Below, piece by piece: positions 24,201 to 36,046 of a stretch of 64,000 bases of DNA. Under the pieces are notes generated by a model, which saw only the letters and a list, made by a program, of their open reading frames with translations, was not told the origin of the DNA and ran no database searches. Every line of letters begins with the position of its first letter. The first letter of the stretch is position 1. The stretch spans positions 3,286,001 through 3,350,000 of the forward strand of contig NW_026944384.1 of NCBI RefSeq assembly GCF_033439725.1. The letters run 5' to 3'. The DNA comes from Neurospora tetraspora. Lineage: Eukaryota; Ascomycota; Sordariomycetes; Sordariales; Sordariaceae. Made by a program: the position numbers and the translations under genes.

Positions 24201-27153
24201 AGTTTTAGGCTTAAACGAGACGCTGATGCCCAAGATTACACGTGGGTAACCCAAACGGGAGGGGTGTGTATAGGTTTAAAACCTGCCCTATGCTTGTGTT
24301 TCCGTGGTAGCCTTTGTGTTCACATAACGTGCCGCGCTGCGAACCACAAACCCATATTACCAGGGCCGTAATATATGCTGATGCTCCTCACAGAGCGCAG
24401 GAGCGAAGAGAGTACAAGTGCCCTTGGAGCTGAGAGGATGAGATACGAACGGCGGTTGGACGAAGAGCTGAGGGACATCGGACACAGAGTTGTATGCCGG
24501 CTATCACAACGATCGCTCAGGAAACCTGCGTGCACTCCACGTCCTGTGCTCAATAGCACATACACGGCTCATATCAACTTGTGAAGCCTCACACATCGGA
24601 GATTTTCGGCCCATTAACACCTTCTCCGCACGGTTAAGGTAGTGCTTGCCGTTCCCGTGGTCGGCTGACGGGTAAGACTGCTAAGAGATCGCGAAACATA
24701 CGATCTCGACGCCTCGTATTATGTACGACCAGGCGATTGCCTCAGAAAGCTATGGCCAAAGAGCTGGTGGGCCGGCGCCAAACAGGTACAATTCCGGCAC
24801 AACGGTCTCTCAAGCGGCCGTATCAGGTTGGATACAGTCGCTGCATCAGCAACGCAGCAAATGAGCTCCAGGGAGGGCCTTGGGCCGTGAGAGAGAATCG
24901 AAACCGGTGAGTCCTCGGTATATCTGTGCTGATTGCCACCGACTGTGTTTGGTCGTAGCTGATCTAGATCATGCCACATGTCATGGTACAGACAGATTAT
25001 CTTTTTCTTTCGTTCTCCGAGGTACCCTCAACCTACGAGACACCAAACTCGTAGGCTTTGTGGCGGTTTTAGAACGGTGCTTTGAGATCTCAGTGGTGAA
25101 TGAGTGGGACAAGGTGAATTCCTCCTGCGAGCGGAAGTTACCACGATTGATGTGACGGGCATGTCGAGACTGCTCGAAAACATGATAGCCCTCATGCATC
25201 AGAATCGTGTCTTCCGAAAAGTCCATCATACATGTCGTTGCTGTCATAGATACCTCCCCAGTTCCTCAGGTAAGGTCTTGACCGCAGTGGGATTGTGAAC
25301 ATAGGTCTGCCGCCGATATGAAGCCAATACCCGGGGCCAAGGGAAACGTTTGGTGTTCTTGGTCTTGGCCTGACCCAAAGAGAAGCTACTCCGCATCGTG
25401 ATCGGTTGAAAGAACCTCTTTCGACCAACACAAAAGCTCCCCGCGCCAAGAGGGAACCACGTGGAGCTATTACTGGGCGTTGTGATGGCCCTATGACTCT
25501 TCTTCTTTTTTTTTTTTTTGACGTTCGCCAGCACGTACCCGGGGGCGTTACTCATCCTCGTTTCCACGAGAACTTGCAATGGGTCGGTCCTTGTTCCAAG
25601 CGTGGACTAACCTGACAATGTTGCCGTACCAAACAATTGGGACTTGGTTGCGTTGACTAGCGTCTGTACGTCGCTTGCCCTTGTTCCGCCAATGCCAAGA
25701 TTACGCGCCCGAGTTGAATTTCCTTCGCCAAAAGTGGTGATGATAATAAACCTCGGGGATGGGCATGTCAGAAGCAGTCGCCGAGATAACAGGCCACCCA
25801 TTACCCAAGCAGTACTTGAAATCCAGCCTAAGCGTGGTCTAGTATGCATAGCGTTGCAGTAATGTGACCGTGCTCGGAGACCTTCACTTAGATCGAAGGG
25901 TCCGGTCCCACGCCGTAGGCTCGATCTCTTCGCCCCCTCGTCTGTGAATTTCCTTGGGACCGGAAGCTCTCCGCGAGCCGATAGCGCAACAAGATTTGGG
26001 ACGGGCGGGTCATGGGATCATGGACCGGGCTGGGTAGGGTAGTGGAGGTTAGCGGGATGAGCGTAATAACGGTTATTGTGCGCAGTACCTTATCGACGAC
26101 CTCACTGTGTGCTAGATCGAGAATGGAATGAGCACGAAACCGTGGCTGTCGGCTTTTCGGACCATGACACCTGACAGATGGTTATAGGTAAGCCTCAAGG
26201 CGAATGAGCCAGAGGCTTTGAGGCAGAAGTTCACAGCTGCTGAATCTGACAAGCAACCTGGACACGCACTCGGGATTTGGTTTGATAGGGTACATCTAGC
26301 TAGAAGACGAACCCAGTCTTTGGTCGCCGAGCCTGTAAGCATACCCCATGGTAGGCTGCCGCTTCGGTGGCGCTTGCTGAACGAGCACGAAGAGCACCAA
26401 AGATGCAGATGTGGGGGGTGGGTGAGAACGTATTCGCCCTGGGACCGTCGAGCGCGGCTGTGAGATAAAACACCGGTAGGCGTGATGTCTTTTTTTTGGG
26501 TTCATAAGAATGGTACGATGCAGATAATCCAGATTCGACTCCCGTGGTTCCCATTCGCCCATGTGCCATGTGCGCATCCTTGGCATCCATTATCGAATTA
26601 CCAAATCGGCGCCGTCGTGGACCGATTGCGCCCTGGACCCTGGTGGACTTTGTTCTTTGAGCCGGCGTCTATTCTCCAGAAGCGACGGTTTGTTCTGTTC
26701 AGGCTTGGCTGTTGACAAGGAGTTCTCGACTCTTCAGTAGCGGTGCTGAAAGCGCTTGTATGGTCCCATGTTTCTTTCTTTTTTTTCTGGGTTTCGTTTC
26801 TTTTTGCTTTTTCTTGCCTCCTTGCCTACCGCCCAAGCTTCTAGAATGCGACTGGGCTTCTCGTCATCGCGGACTGATTGGAGGATTCGGGTCTCCACGT
26901 GCAATTAATGGATTAGCGTCCATCTCGGGAATCTGACACTGCGATTTCTGGGAGCGCCGGAGAGGTGGGGGGGCTGGGGACCCATCGATTGGATGACCCA
27001 AAGGGGCACGGCACCCAATGTGGTGGCATGGCTCTGGAATAGCGTCATTTAATGGCCTGTCAGTGAACCACACCAATATTGTTCTGGTTTGTGACCCGAT
27101 GTTGTCATACCCATATCTCTGTCGAGATGCTGGCTTATCGGCATCTCTTTTAG
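21236..27153. other. GC-balanced island without recognisable gene
   Basis: Sharp change from AT-rich to balanced sequence at about 21236. Open frames here are all short (at most 166 codons), start and stop at random relative to each other, and show no motif known to me. The only structure found is the 164-bp MITE at 22741-22904. Also present are a T homopolymer near 25505-25520 and scattered pyrimidine-rich stretches. The DNA is probably single-copy intergenic sequence that RIP left alone. A short or multi-exon lineage-specific gene cannot be excluded. Confidence 0.6.
22741..22904. mobile_element. 164-bp MITE with TA target duplication
   Basis: Terminal inverted repeats of about 33 bp: the left end begins CCGCTAATACTCATCC and the right end, reverse-complemented, begins CCGCTTTTACTCAGTC. 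Both continue through CATAAGAGATTTAC, with about five mismatches. TA flanks both ends (22739-22740 and 22905-22906). This is the pattern of Tc1/mariner-pogo-type non-autonomous elements. No coding capacity. It is not RIPed, as expected for so short a sequence. Confidence 0.8.
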
Positions 27154-27156
27154 ATA

Positions 27157-27189
27157 GGCCCTGATCGGCTCAAACTTTTCATTGAAAAG
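27157..27189 (+). repeat. Left terminal inverted repeat of the composite unit
   Basis: 33 bp, GGCCCTGATCGG then CTCAAACTTTTCATTGAAAAG; perfect inverted match to 34900-34932. The GGCCC start resembles PIF/Harbinger ends, but the 3-bp flank is ATA rather than the usual TWA. Confidence 0.85.
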
Positions 27190-27399
27190 TTAGGAATATT
27201 TAGCTACCTCCTCTCGTCTGCAGCCAAGTAAAAGGGGTGGATCAATACGACCGTACCGCTTTAGTACTGCATTAGCTTGGTGATGGCTGGTCTTAACCGT
27301 TTTTGATGTAGTTAGCCAATATCTCTACACCGCCTTATTAAAGACACCTGAAAAATAAGATTAAACCCCACACGAAGTTAATATTTAAATTTATTCAGA

Positions 27400-28830
27400 T
27401 TTATACGAAAAATACTAGCCAAAACACGTCCCAATCTAAAAAGATAAACGCCCAAGATGAATATTTAACCCTTCTAAGCGGTTCGAATATATTACCATTA
27501 TCCTATTTGTTGAACAGTGAAGGCGAGGAGCAACAAAATAGTCTCGATAACCCCCTCTTGCAACCACTCGATAATATTTTTAAACCGCCTAATAATAATA
27601 ATATCCTACCCCCCTTCCCAACCTTCGATTCTCTCGAAAATAGCTAATTTATTTACTTAGTAAATTATAATTAAATTAATAACTCCTAACCTACCTAAAT
27701 ATATTAAATTGATGAAAGCCAACCAATTAAAATTTGGAATAATATTATAACAGCCTCCCTAAATAATACCTAACCGCTTTAAAATATTGTATAAAATAGA
27801 GAGTTATTACGAGTTATACCCCCCCTTACTTTAAAAAGGAAGCGAATACCCTCTAAACTTAAATAACCGAAGGTATTAAAACTACTTAAACTAATTATTT
27901 TAAAGAAAAGGATCAATTAAACCAATATTATAACCGATATAGTAATAACCTAATTCCTCAAATATAAGAATAATAAATTTTTTAATTCAACGTAGCCACA
28001 AAACTTTACTAAAGTATAGGAACGAATAAAGGGGTATTACGTAGAAAAGTAAATTAAATGTACATAGATTCAAAAAATTATTAAAACTAAATTTAATACC
28101 GAATAACATTGATATCATTATTAAAAAGAAATTTTCTCCATTTCTAGCGCCTCACTTAACCCCACTACTAAATTGCCCGAAATATTTATATAGAATTAGG
28201 AGGTCTTTCGGAAGCAGAAGAATACTAAGAACTATATAATCGATTAGCTTATAAAGACCCTACTGGGTAATATTAAAACATATTCTCAAGTATTCTTTAA
28301 AACGAAGGCAGCGGGTAGGGGCATTATAAAAGCGGGAGAATCGTAGGCAAATAAATTATTTAACAATAATAATATTAATTTCGGTAATATAATAATAACA
28401 GGGAGGAAATAATCTTATTTAACGACGGGGAGGAGGATAGAGACGATAACGATATTAAAAAAGTTACTCAGCCACCCGTAAGAAAACTCACCAAGGCGTA
28501 ATAATATAGGAAAAATACTAATCCTATTTAAATTCTATTATTAAAAGGCGAAATACCTCTTATTAATATAAATATTAGTAAAGTCGGTTGTAAAAAGAAG
28601 GGTAATAATATCGAATTATTTAATATATCGATAGAGAAAGCGGCTACCTCATTACAAACTCCTAAATTAATTAGATTTAACGAATTTACCCTCGCCGTCA
28701 AAAATTTATAACGCAAATTCTCTAAATTAGAGAAAGAGGAGATAATAAACTATATTAATTATCTCGTAAATTATCCTCTTTTTACTAGCACATAATTGAA
28801 ATTAAATAAGAAAATAAAGGAAGGGTATAT
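27400..28830 (+). pseudogene. RIPed companion reading frame of the second Harbinger element
   Basis: Plus-strand translation shows blocks of plausible protein in more than one frame, with an acidic segment near 28425 (DGEEDRDDNDIKKV) and a C-terminal charged segment near 28670-28800 (KFSKLEKEEIINYINYLV). It lies convergent to the Harbinger transposase, where such elements normally carry their Myb-like gene. I do not see a clear Myb domain, so the assignment rests on position. Multiple RIP-type stops; not functional. Confidence 0.35.
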
Positions 28831-28916
28831 TAACTACTAGAAGAATTGAATAGAATAAAGTAGAATAGCGTAGAATAAAGGGATAAGGTAGGGGGAGAGG
28901 TAATTAATTTAATAAT

Positions 28917-28995
28917 TTACTAGATTTGTACTAGATTGCTGGATGTGTACCAAATTGCTGGATTTGCACCAGATTACTAAATTTGCTAAATTTTA
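28917..28995. repeat. Degenerate 19-20-bp minisatellite
   Basis: About three and a half imperfect units of the type GCTGGATTTGCACCAGATT. No coding sense. Lies between the two convergent genes of the Harbinger element, that is, in its intergenic part. Confidence 0.6.
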
Positions 28996-29239
28996 ACTCG
29001 AAAACTCTAATTTCATAATATAATCTAATATTTCTAATTATCTAGTAAATGATTATATAAATACAATAATTTACAATCTCCTCTCCCCTCCCTTCCTCCT
29101 CCTACCTCAATACTCTATTCTACTCTATATACACCAAATTATCTAACATCTCTCTTCTTTTTCAAATATAATTACCAGCTCCTCCACATCAATATCGACG
29201 ACCGCCATCTAATATAATCAGGGTATATACTTCTTACTA

Positions 29240-30270
29240 CCCTTCGCGTACGTATACGAGCCTCTTTTATCTACTACTTCTCCTTCGCGTTTAATTAGTA
29301 GGGTTTTTAATTCTTTATATATTTTAATATAAAATTATATAACGTAGTTACCACGTATACAACCTATCTCTAATTATTAAAATTATATTCGAAAGGCGCT
29401 ACCCTTACAATTTTCTATTACTTTTTGAAATAATTAAAAATATATTCTATGATAATTCGAATACGAAAGTAACGTAAATTATATAGCTCCTTAGGGTCTT
29501 TTAATAATACGTTTATATTCTTCTAATTTTGAAAATAATATTTAATATTTATAAAAGGAATTATAATACCCTACCTCACGCCAAACCTAGCGTTTATAAT
29601 ATAATATCGATTACGAGGGATATAAAATAAATATAAAAACGCTTAATTATAAAGTAAAATATCGTTAATCGACCTCTTTATACCCGCTAATACGTATATA
29701 AAAGAATAATTAAATTTTACAGCCGCAAATATATTTTAAATTACTTATCCCTTACAATCATACTATCGAAACTAATCCTTCTTCTTAATATACGCGATAA
29801 TATAAGTACTATCGATAGCACTAATATAACTATTAAATACATTTAAACTAGGATTCAATTCAATAGTAGGGTCTAAATAATTATCCGGTAGTAGTATAAT
29901 ATACGTAGTATATAAATATTTTTAGATAAGCAATAAATTATTTATAATCTTTAATACTAAACTTTAATTAATTTAGAAATAATATAAAGTAGTTCACTAA
30001 TTTTAATAATAGGCTAAAATATATAAGAAGAACATTAATTTCTAATATATTAATTAATATCAATTAGGCTCTAAATAATTGGTATTATTTTAAAGCTATT
30101 TTAATAGGGTATTAAAGGTAGGTCAATCTCTACGAAAGAATTATTAACATTATACTATTGAACTGTGATAGATTTTATCCGATAATTTTCTAATATAGTT
30201 TAGGCTATAGTATATAGGTTTAGGATCCTTTCTCCTACGACGAAATATAATATAAATAGTAATTACTACT
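29240..30270 (-). pseudogene. PIF/Harbinger transposase, second copy, RIPed
   Basis: Minus-strand translation. Near 30250 it has an N-terminal RRKDPKPIYYSLNYIRKL-like segment. This is followed by a block resembling RRDRPTFNTLLKQLQNNTNYLEP, the typical Harbinger N-terminus. The catalytic part follows at about 29240-29890: AIDSTYI for the first D block, YVLAGIKRSINDI for the second, FGVR-GIIIPFIN, DPKELYNLRYFRIRIIIEYIF for the E block, and a VVYVVTTLYNFILKY tail. Block order and spacing match DDE_Tnp_4 transposases. The first block reads AIDS rather than AIDG, and several codons are stops. Dead by RIP. Sequence differs enough from the 17640-18545 copy to be another family. Confidence 0.8.
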
Positions 30271-30765
30271 ATAAAAGCAAAGGTAGCTCAATTAGCACTT
30301 CCTAGATTTATATTAACCGATATCGACGAATATAATTGTATAGCAGTTATAATATATTAGAATTTTAATAACTAAGAATATAAAGTTCGAATACGGTTCA
30401 ACTGATATAACATTCACCAACAAAGCAAACCTACTTACATTATACATCTTAGCAAGGAAACTTACGAAAACTCACGAAAACTTACAATTTTTCTACTAGA
30501 AATAAGGTACTCCCTACTTCTAAAATTTTATCAATTTTAATAAGAAAACTGGTCAAAAACACTAAGAATCTATCGATCTCAATACAAATTAGGAAAGTAT
30601 AACGGCCTACAATAGTCAGTACCTCTTCTAAACACCCTAGTTCAAATTTGAGCAATTTTCTCGAGTTTTCTTGAGTTTTTTAGTGCCCAAACTAGTTAGT
30701 CCAGAAAAAAAATCGAACTTGGCACCAAAACCCCCTGTAACCCTCACAACTTTTCAATCGCAAAC

Positions 30766-30869
30766 GGTAGCTAGGTAGACTCAAACTGGTCCCTAAATAG
30801 ACTAAACCCACTTTTATACTTAGTCAACACGCCCAGCTGCCCAGCCCAGCCCAGCACACCATATACAAC
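30766..30869 (+). repeat. Left inverted repeat of the MULE
   Basis: GC-balanced, hardly RIPed. Inverted match to 34809-34892, including a shared GACTAAACCCACTTTTAT block and a CCCAGCCCAGCCCAGCACACC block. The left copy has about 22 extra bases (a partial duplication around TAGACT). Long inverted repeats of this kind are usual for Mutator-like elements. Confidence 0.8.
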
Positions 30870-31599
30870 GTACACATCGCTGCCCAACCGCCGCCACCGT
30901 CGCGCTGTCTATTAGCGATAGTTAATCTTATACAATTGAATAAAGCTATCGCAAGACCTTACCTTAGTATTAAATAACCGTTTATAGCGATTATTCTTCG
31001 TTTTTATTATTATTTAATATAATATCCTCGACCTCGTAGTATTTATTAATATATTGCCCGCCCGCTCTCCGTACGTTATTTATTCGCCTAATAAATTAGA
31101 CTTCCAACCTAGCCGACTAAGATAATTAGCGTTGACGGGATTTAATTAGAATCGCTAGCAAAATACCTTTAAATCCGAGAAGTCCGTCTCGAATAATTAC
31201 CCCCAATAAGAATACGACCCCTATTATTAAAATCTAGTTATTATTAATCCGTCGTCCCCGTAAGGAGCGAATAAAAATACAATTACTGCAATCCTCTAGC
31301 GAGCGCGCTACTATTAAATAATAAACTCCTTTACTTTTATCCTCCCTAATCCGACGACGAGCGAAACTATTATTTACTTTATCGGGTTATAATAATAAAG
31401 TCGCTGTATTCGATGCCTTATAAGAATACGCCGTATAATAAAGTTTTATAATTTAATTATACGGTATTATAAAAAATAAGAAGAGGGGAAAGGAGTAGCT
31501 TGTTGTGTGTGTTAACTACTATTGTATATACGGTCGCGCTTATAATAGTAGTACCAGGTAAGGAGTTCGAAATATTATTTTACGTCAATTCGATTATCC

Positions 31600-33910
31600 T
31601 TATTAAGTAAAAATTATATTGAGCAAAAAGTAAAGTAATTAGTAATTTACTAAAGAGATTAATAATAATTATAATTACGATATCGATATCGTTAACTTCG
31701 CTAGCAATATTGTTTATTAATAATAGATCCGTCGCTATTATAAAGAACCTAATAATATTATTATCGAAAGGTTGTTTAATATTATTAGAATGAATTCTTA
31801 TTAGATTATTTATTATTTAAGCGGTACTTTGGATCTTAAAGTCGAGGTAGAAAACATTGCTTCTATTTAACGCATTGACGGTAATAATTTAGTATTAGAA
31901 TTGTATAGTCTTCGAATCCTTATTATTACTTAGGAGGTTTTGAATATTGAGTAGTATATTCGCTATATAAAGTATAATTCTTATTCTTCGACGAAGATGC
32001 TACTCGACTTTCTAGAATAGTATAAAAGCTTATATGGCATCGAATACTTTATCGATTATAACCCGCTCTTTCTCAATGAATAGAGGGTAGCGCGAGTATT
32101 CTAGACTTTCGATTAGTATATAGAAATATAGAAGAAGAATCCCCATATTTTACTAGTCGATAATATGTATAGGGTATTATTACCCTTATTAATTCAATTA
32201 TTTTCTAATTTAAATGCTCTTTTACTTAATTGCTCTTATAGGGTTTAATTAATTAACCCCTTTTTTTTCCTTATAGGTTAACCACTTTAACCTTCTCCTC
32301 TTTAACGTTATTAGTATCGATACATTTAGTTATAATTTTAATATCGCCTTTGGTCTTTCGAGCAGGGAGAGGTAAAAAGACTTTAAATAGTAATTCAATT
32401 ACTTAAAGAAGCTCTAAGAGGATTACGAAATTCCTAACCCTGTAGTACTTATTACCAACTTTGATAAAGAATTCAAGAAGGCCGCTATTGCTACCTACCT
32501 AGACGTACTATACCAATTCTATATATAGTACGTTATAAAGAACGTAAACTACTATATTAAGAAGAAGTAGGTGTAGCCGTCCCCTAATAGTGGTAATAGC
32601 AGTAATAATCTTGCCCCCGGTACTAACCTATTAAATCTCATACTAATTATCTGGGATTTAGATGGCTATAGTCCTAATCCCTCATCGTACCGAGGCCCCG
32701 CGGCGGTTAACGACAATAAAGCTAATAATAAAGCTGGCGATAGTAATATCGGTAATAATAACGAATACGTTAATAATAACCTAGAGGAAAATAATCTAGA
32801 AGAGGTTAATAATACCGCCGCCGCTAACTACCTTACTTAATAGTTTAACGATAGGTAAGAAGTTTATAAAGTAGTTAACGAGCCGGCAATTGAAGCTATC
32901 GTTCTACGCCATCGTAATATACTAGCCTTTAATCCTATTCATCGATTCTATTTAAATACGTACGAAAGCTTTTAAGCGTCTTGGAAATAGGTAGTTTATG
33001 CGGATAACGATAATGACTTCAAATAAGTATAGTATTTAATGACTTATAAATTTAAACAATGGATTCGTACATTAACCCCCTTCCTCTCTACAATATATTA
33101 TATACCTTTTTCGCTAACTATTTATTTATAACTCTCCTCGCTTACTTTTATAAATATTACCTCCTATAGATTAACGAGTTTAGGAATTACGCCGTTCCAA
33201 AATATAGGAACTTTAGCATTAGGGTAATTAACTAAATCGAATTTGCATATAGAGCTATTAAACGCCTCCTTAAGAACCGTCTTTCCTCTTTAGATTAACT
33301 ATACGAGTATATACGCTCTACCTACCGCTTTTAAAGAGAAGTATTCAAATTACAATGCGCTATAACGAAGTAATCGTACTTATATAAGTATAAGAGGGTA
33401 GGGATATTTAATAATCTGGTATTGAAAGTACGTAAAAATGTAGTCTTTTATTATTACCCTTATAAATTAACTTTTTTTCTTTTTTTTTTTTTTTTACATA
33501 GGTGGCGCTATATACCCTCAAACTTATATAGTACTAGTACCGCTATATTTATAACGATTGGTTAAGAGATCGTCGTTAAGACTTAAATATTAATTATAAG
33601 AAGGTATTTATAGTTTAGTATAGTTTACCCTATAAATACTTTATATTAAAGTTATTATAGATAAATCCACCTTTAGTATTAGCTATAGAAGATATAAATA
33701 CGTATTAGTAATTAAAGTTAAACAGCGGTATAGGGTTGACCGAGGTTGAGCGGCGTACTTATACTATTTAAAACCCTACTTCTTTACTTAGCTGTCGTTG
33801 AAAAGCGGTTATCCCCGATCTAAACCTTATTGATTATATACGTAGAGTATTGGGACGAGACCTTATAAACCCGGAAGTTTTCGAACTACGCAATCTCGAG
33901 GGTAATTAAG
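31600..33910 (+). pseudogene. MULE transposase (fungal Hop-like), RIPed
   Basis: Plus-strand translation fits a fungal Mutator-like transposase. There is an N-terminal part near 31730-32130; a PHILLVDNMY block near 32140; NLNALLLNCSYR near 32210 (the LLDCTYKTN block); after a probable intron ending TTATAG near 32277, FNVISIDTF-YNFNIAFGLS; VLITNFDKEFKKA near 32440 (second catalytic D); YVIKNVNYYIKKK (the HINKNV block); and YRNFSIRVINQIEFAYRAIKRLLKNRLSSLD near 33200-33300 (third catalytic block). A second intron ends at the T-rich tract and ACATAG near 33502. The C-terminal part runs to about 33910. Many RIP-type stops; inactive. Confidence 0.7.
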
Positions 33911-34808
33911 GCCTTGCTTAGCCTATTTAGCCCGTTGCCACCGCGTTTATTGATTGCGATTAGTATGATAACCGCCGTGTACTCTCTTACGACGAGCTGC
34001 CCCGCCGGGCAATATAGCGAAATACTTAGAGAGAAGGGAGGAGGGGAGGTATATAGAGGGCGTTTCGTACCCGCAACGTTATTTAAGAGGATTTGTAGCG
34101 AGCCGTTGCTGAGGCAATTAATATTACGGCTAATAATATAACTGAGATTATTATAGCACGGTTTATACTAGCTTTAACTTTAGCGCCTTTTCTAATACCC
34201 CCGCAAATAATTCTAACTCCCTCACCCTCGCTTTTTTATTAATTTCTAGTTCCCTTATAGAGAATTCTAGCGCCCTCCCTATCTCCTTATTCCTAAGTTT
34301 AGTAATAGCCGCTAGTTTAGTAATAGCTATCTCGCGGCTATATGCCAGCTCTTATTAGTTCTAACCAATTTAGTTATAGAGTGCTAGCGCCTATTAGATA
34401 GTTAATACTAATGCCCTCCTAGCTAAATTGGAATTTCCTTCCCCCATCTAATTAATAGTAGGGAAGTTTATAGGCCTAGATTATATTAGCAACGTAGATA
34501 GGACCGCCCTTAGTACCTTACTCCTAGTATATAGGGGCTCTCTAGTACTCTGGGCAGCATTTATACGGCGGGTATTAAAATTAGAGTAGGTATGTATACT
34601 TTGGGTAGCGAGTATAGCAAGTGTAGCAAGTATAGTATATGTAATAATAGGGCTAATATGGAGGATAGTAGTATTATTGGCAACTATAGTATTAATACCC
34701 TTAGTAGTAGATAATTGATTAGATTGATGACTTTGAATACTTTTACGTAAAAAAATGACGACGACGACATAGATCTAGCAATGCGCGGGCATCGATTATA
34801 TAGCCTCA

Positions 34809-34892
34809 GTTGTATACGGTGTGCTGGGCTGGGCTGGGCGGCTGGGCGTGTTGACTAAGCATAAAAGTGGGTTTAGTCTATACCCAGCTACC
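34809..34892 (-). repeat. Right inverted repeat of the MULE
   Basis: Inverted partner of 30766-30869. It lies only 7 bp inside the right 33-bp terminal repeat at 34900-34932, so the two boundary signals nearly touch. No 8-11-bp target duplication typical of MULEs could be recognised at these edges. Confidence 0.8.
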
Positions 34893-34899
34893 GATTTCG

Positions 34900-34932
34900 C
34901 TTTTCAATGAAAAGTTTGAGCCGATCAGGGCC
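34900..34932 (-). repeat. Right terminal inverted repeat of the composite unit
   Basis: Exact reverse complement of 27157-27189 over 33 bp. Followed by ATA, as the left copy is preceded by ATA. Confidence 0.85.
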
Positions 34933-34935
34933 ATA

Positions 34936-36044
34936 GCGCCGTGAACTTTGTGATGCATTCGCTAAGTGGGTGCAGTGATCGTCCGAGTTGAAATTGGTGT
35001 TGTAGCTATCGTGTAGTCGCCTGGTCCTTCGAAAACTGAGCCGCAAGCCCGCAAGCCTCGTGATCTCGATGATCCTGTCAACAAGCACAAGATCCCTCCA
35101 TCTCGATCATCCAAAATGCCAAGGTTGCAGCCCGTAGGAGCAGTTCGCATTAGCGTTGTTGCAGTGGTGAAGAGACGGTGAGGTGAAGATGCCAGACTCA
35201 CGAACGGCCGGGGAGTGGGACGGGAACTGGACTTCCTCTTGTCGGGCAGCCAGTTTCGCTCGATTTCGCTGTGGAGCTCCTTCATGCGTTGAATCCCTTT
35301 TTCAATCCGCCCTGCCTTCCACTTGCCCTGAAAGTTGCCTACTGTGTCAGCTCCTGCCCCTTGTGAAAGGTATTGACGCGTCACCGATACGATCGGCGGA
35401 GACGAAAGAAGCGCTTGTGGAAAGGTCAAAGGCCGTCGACTCCGCAAAGCGAACTTCATGGAAGCTACGACGGTTGCAACAAGGCAGGTCACTTCCACTT
35501 TCGCCGTTGGCTAATGTCTTGGGTCTTCGTCGGAGTGGGGTTTGATGGTTGCCTTGAGGCCCGCGGCTGATCATGGCCGTTGAGAGTTGAAATTGGTTAT
35601 CCAGAATCTTGGGGCAGGAGCCCGAGTGTTTTAGCGTAGTGTAGCGTACTTACCTCAAGGACGGGATTGGAGGTTGGCGATAGATCAACCAGAAATAATG
35701 AGAGAACCGCCCCAACCAAATGTAACGGCGAGATAGACGAGACAGCGCTTGGCCCAATGAAGGAGTCGTGATATTTCGATCGGTCGTTGTTGATGTAAGA
35801 TCCCGGGCAGTTCAACAACCGATGCGGTACGTACTGTACGTACGTTACAGCTCGAGAGCATAAATACGTATGTAATATGTACGGGTACCGCGCCTGCCGT
35901 GACATGTAATGTATCTGTAGATGAAATGGCTGATGGTGGAGTTCAATCTGCCCATTTTTCGCAACGGCAATCGCACCCGAAAGTAGATCAATCGCGGTCC
36001 ATCTCGACAATTGCCCAGCCCGTGTCTGAAAGGTCGGTTTGAGA
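34936..36044. other. 1.1-kb GC-balanced island between two transposon blocks
   Basis: Unique-looking sequence bordered by the ATA after the composite unit and the TA before the pogo-like element. It holds one minus-strand open frame of 178 codons (34962-35498) that I cannot identify, and a palindromic GTACGTAC-rich spot near 35826-35845. It may be a remnant of a host locus cut up by insertions. Confidence 0.5.
34962..35498 (-). CDS. Hypothetical short open frame, doubtful
   Basis: 178 codons, minus strand. The first half looks protein-like: an N-terminus with possible mitochondrial-targeting character (MKFALRSRRPLTFPQ from an internal Met) and a Lys/Glu-rich helical segment (WKAGRIEKGIQRMKELHSEIERNWLP). 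The second half is Ser/Thr-rich and less convincing. A GTGAGT after the codons for RPF could be an intron donor that removes this second half. I recognise no family. It fills half of the small island between transposons, so it may be a truncated host gene or chance. Confidence 0.2.
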   Translation of the reverse strand: MEVTCLVATVVASMKFALRSRRPLTFPQALLSSPPIVSVTRQYLSQGAGADTVGNFQGKWKAGRIEKGIQRMKELHSEIERNWLPDKRKSSSRPTPRPFVSLASSPHRLFTTATTLMRTAPTGCNLGILDDRDGGILCLLTGSSRSRGLRACGSVFEGPGDYTIATTPISTRTITAPT

Positions 36045-36046
36045 TA

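Larger units (their letters stand above)
27157..34932. mobile_element. Composite RIPed DNA transposon unit with 33-bp perfect TIRs
   Basis: 27157-27189 and 34900-34932 are exact inverted copies of 33 bp beginning GGCCCTGATCGGCTC. ATA flanks both (27154-27156, 34933-34935). The inside is mostly AT-rich and RIPed. The left half carries a PIF/Harbinger transposase (-) and a plus-strand companion frame. The right half carries a MULE transposase (+) between its own inverted repeats (30766-30869 and 34809-34892). A degraded third copy of the outer end motif (CTCACAACTTTTCAA) sits near 30741-30758. Best explained as one transposon inserted in or beside another; which one owns the outer TIRs is not settled. 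Confidence 0.7.

Noticed and set aside
25495-25520. T homopolymer that might be the tail of a retroposed sequence
   Set aside because: No flanking target duplication and no LINE or SINE body on either side; the T-run alone is common in fungal intergenic DNA.
28917-28995. Spaced short repeats considered as a CRISPR-like array
   Set aside because: Units are contiguous and imperfect with no spacers, in a RIPed eukaryotic transposon; it is a minisatellite.
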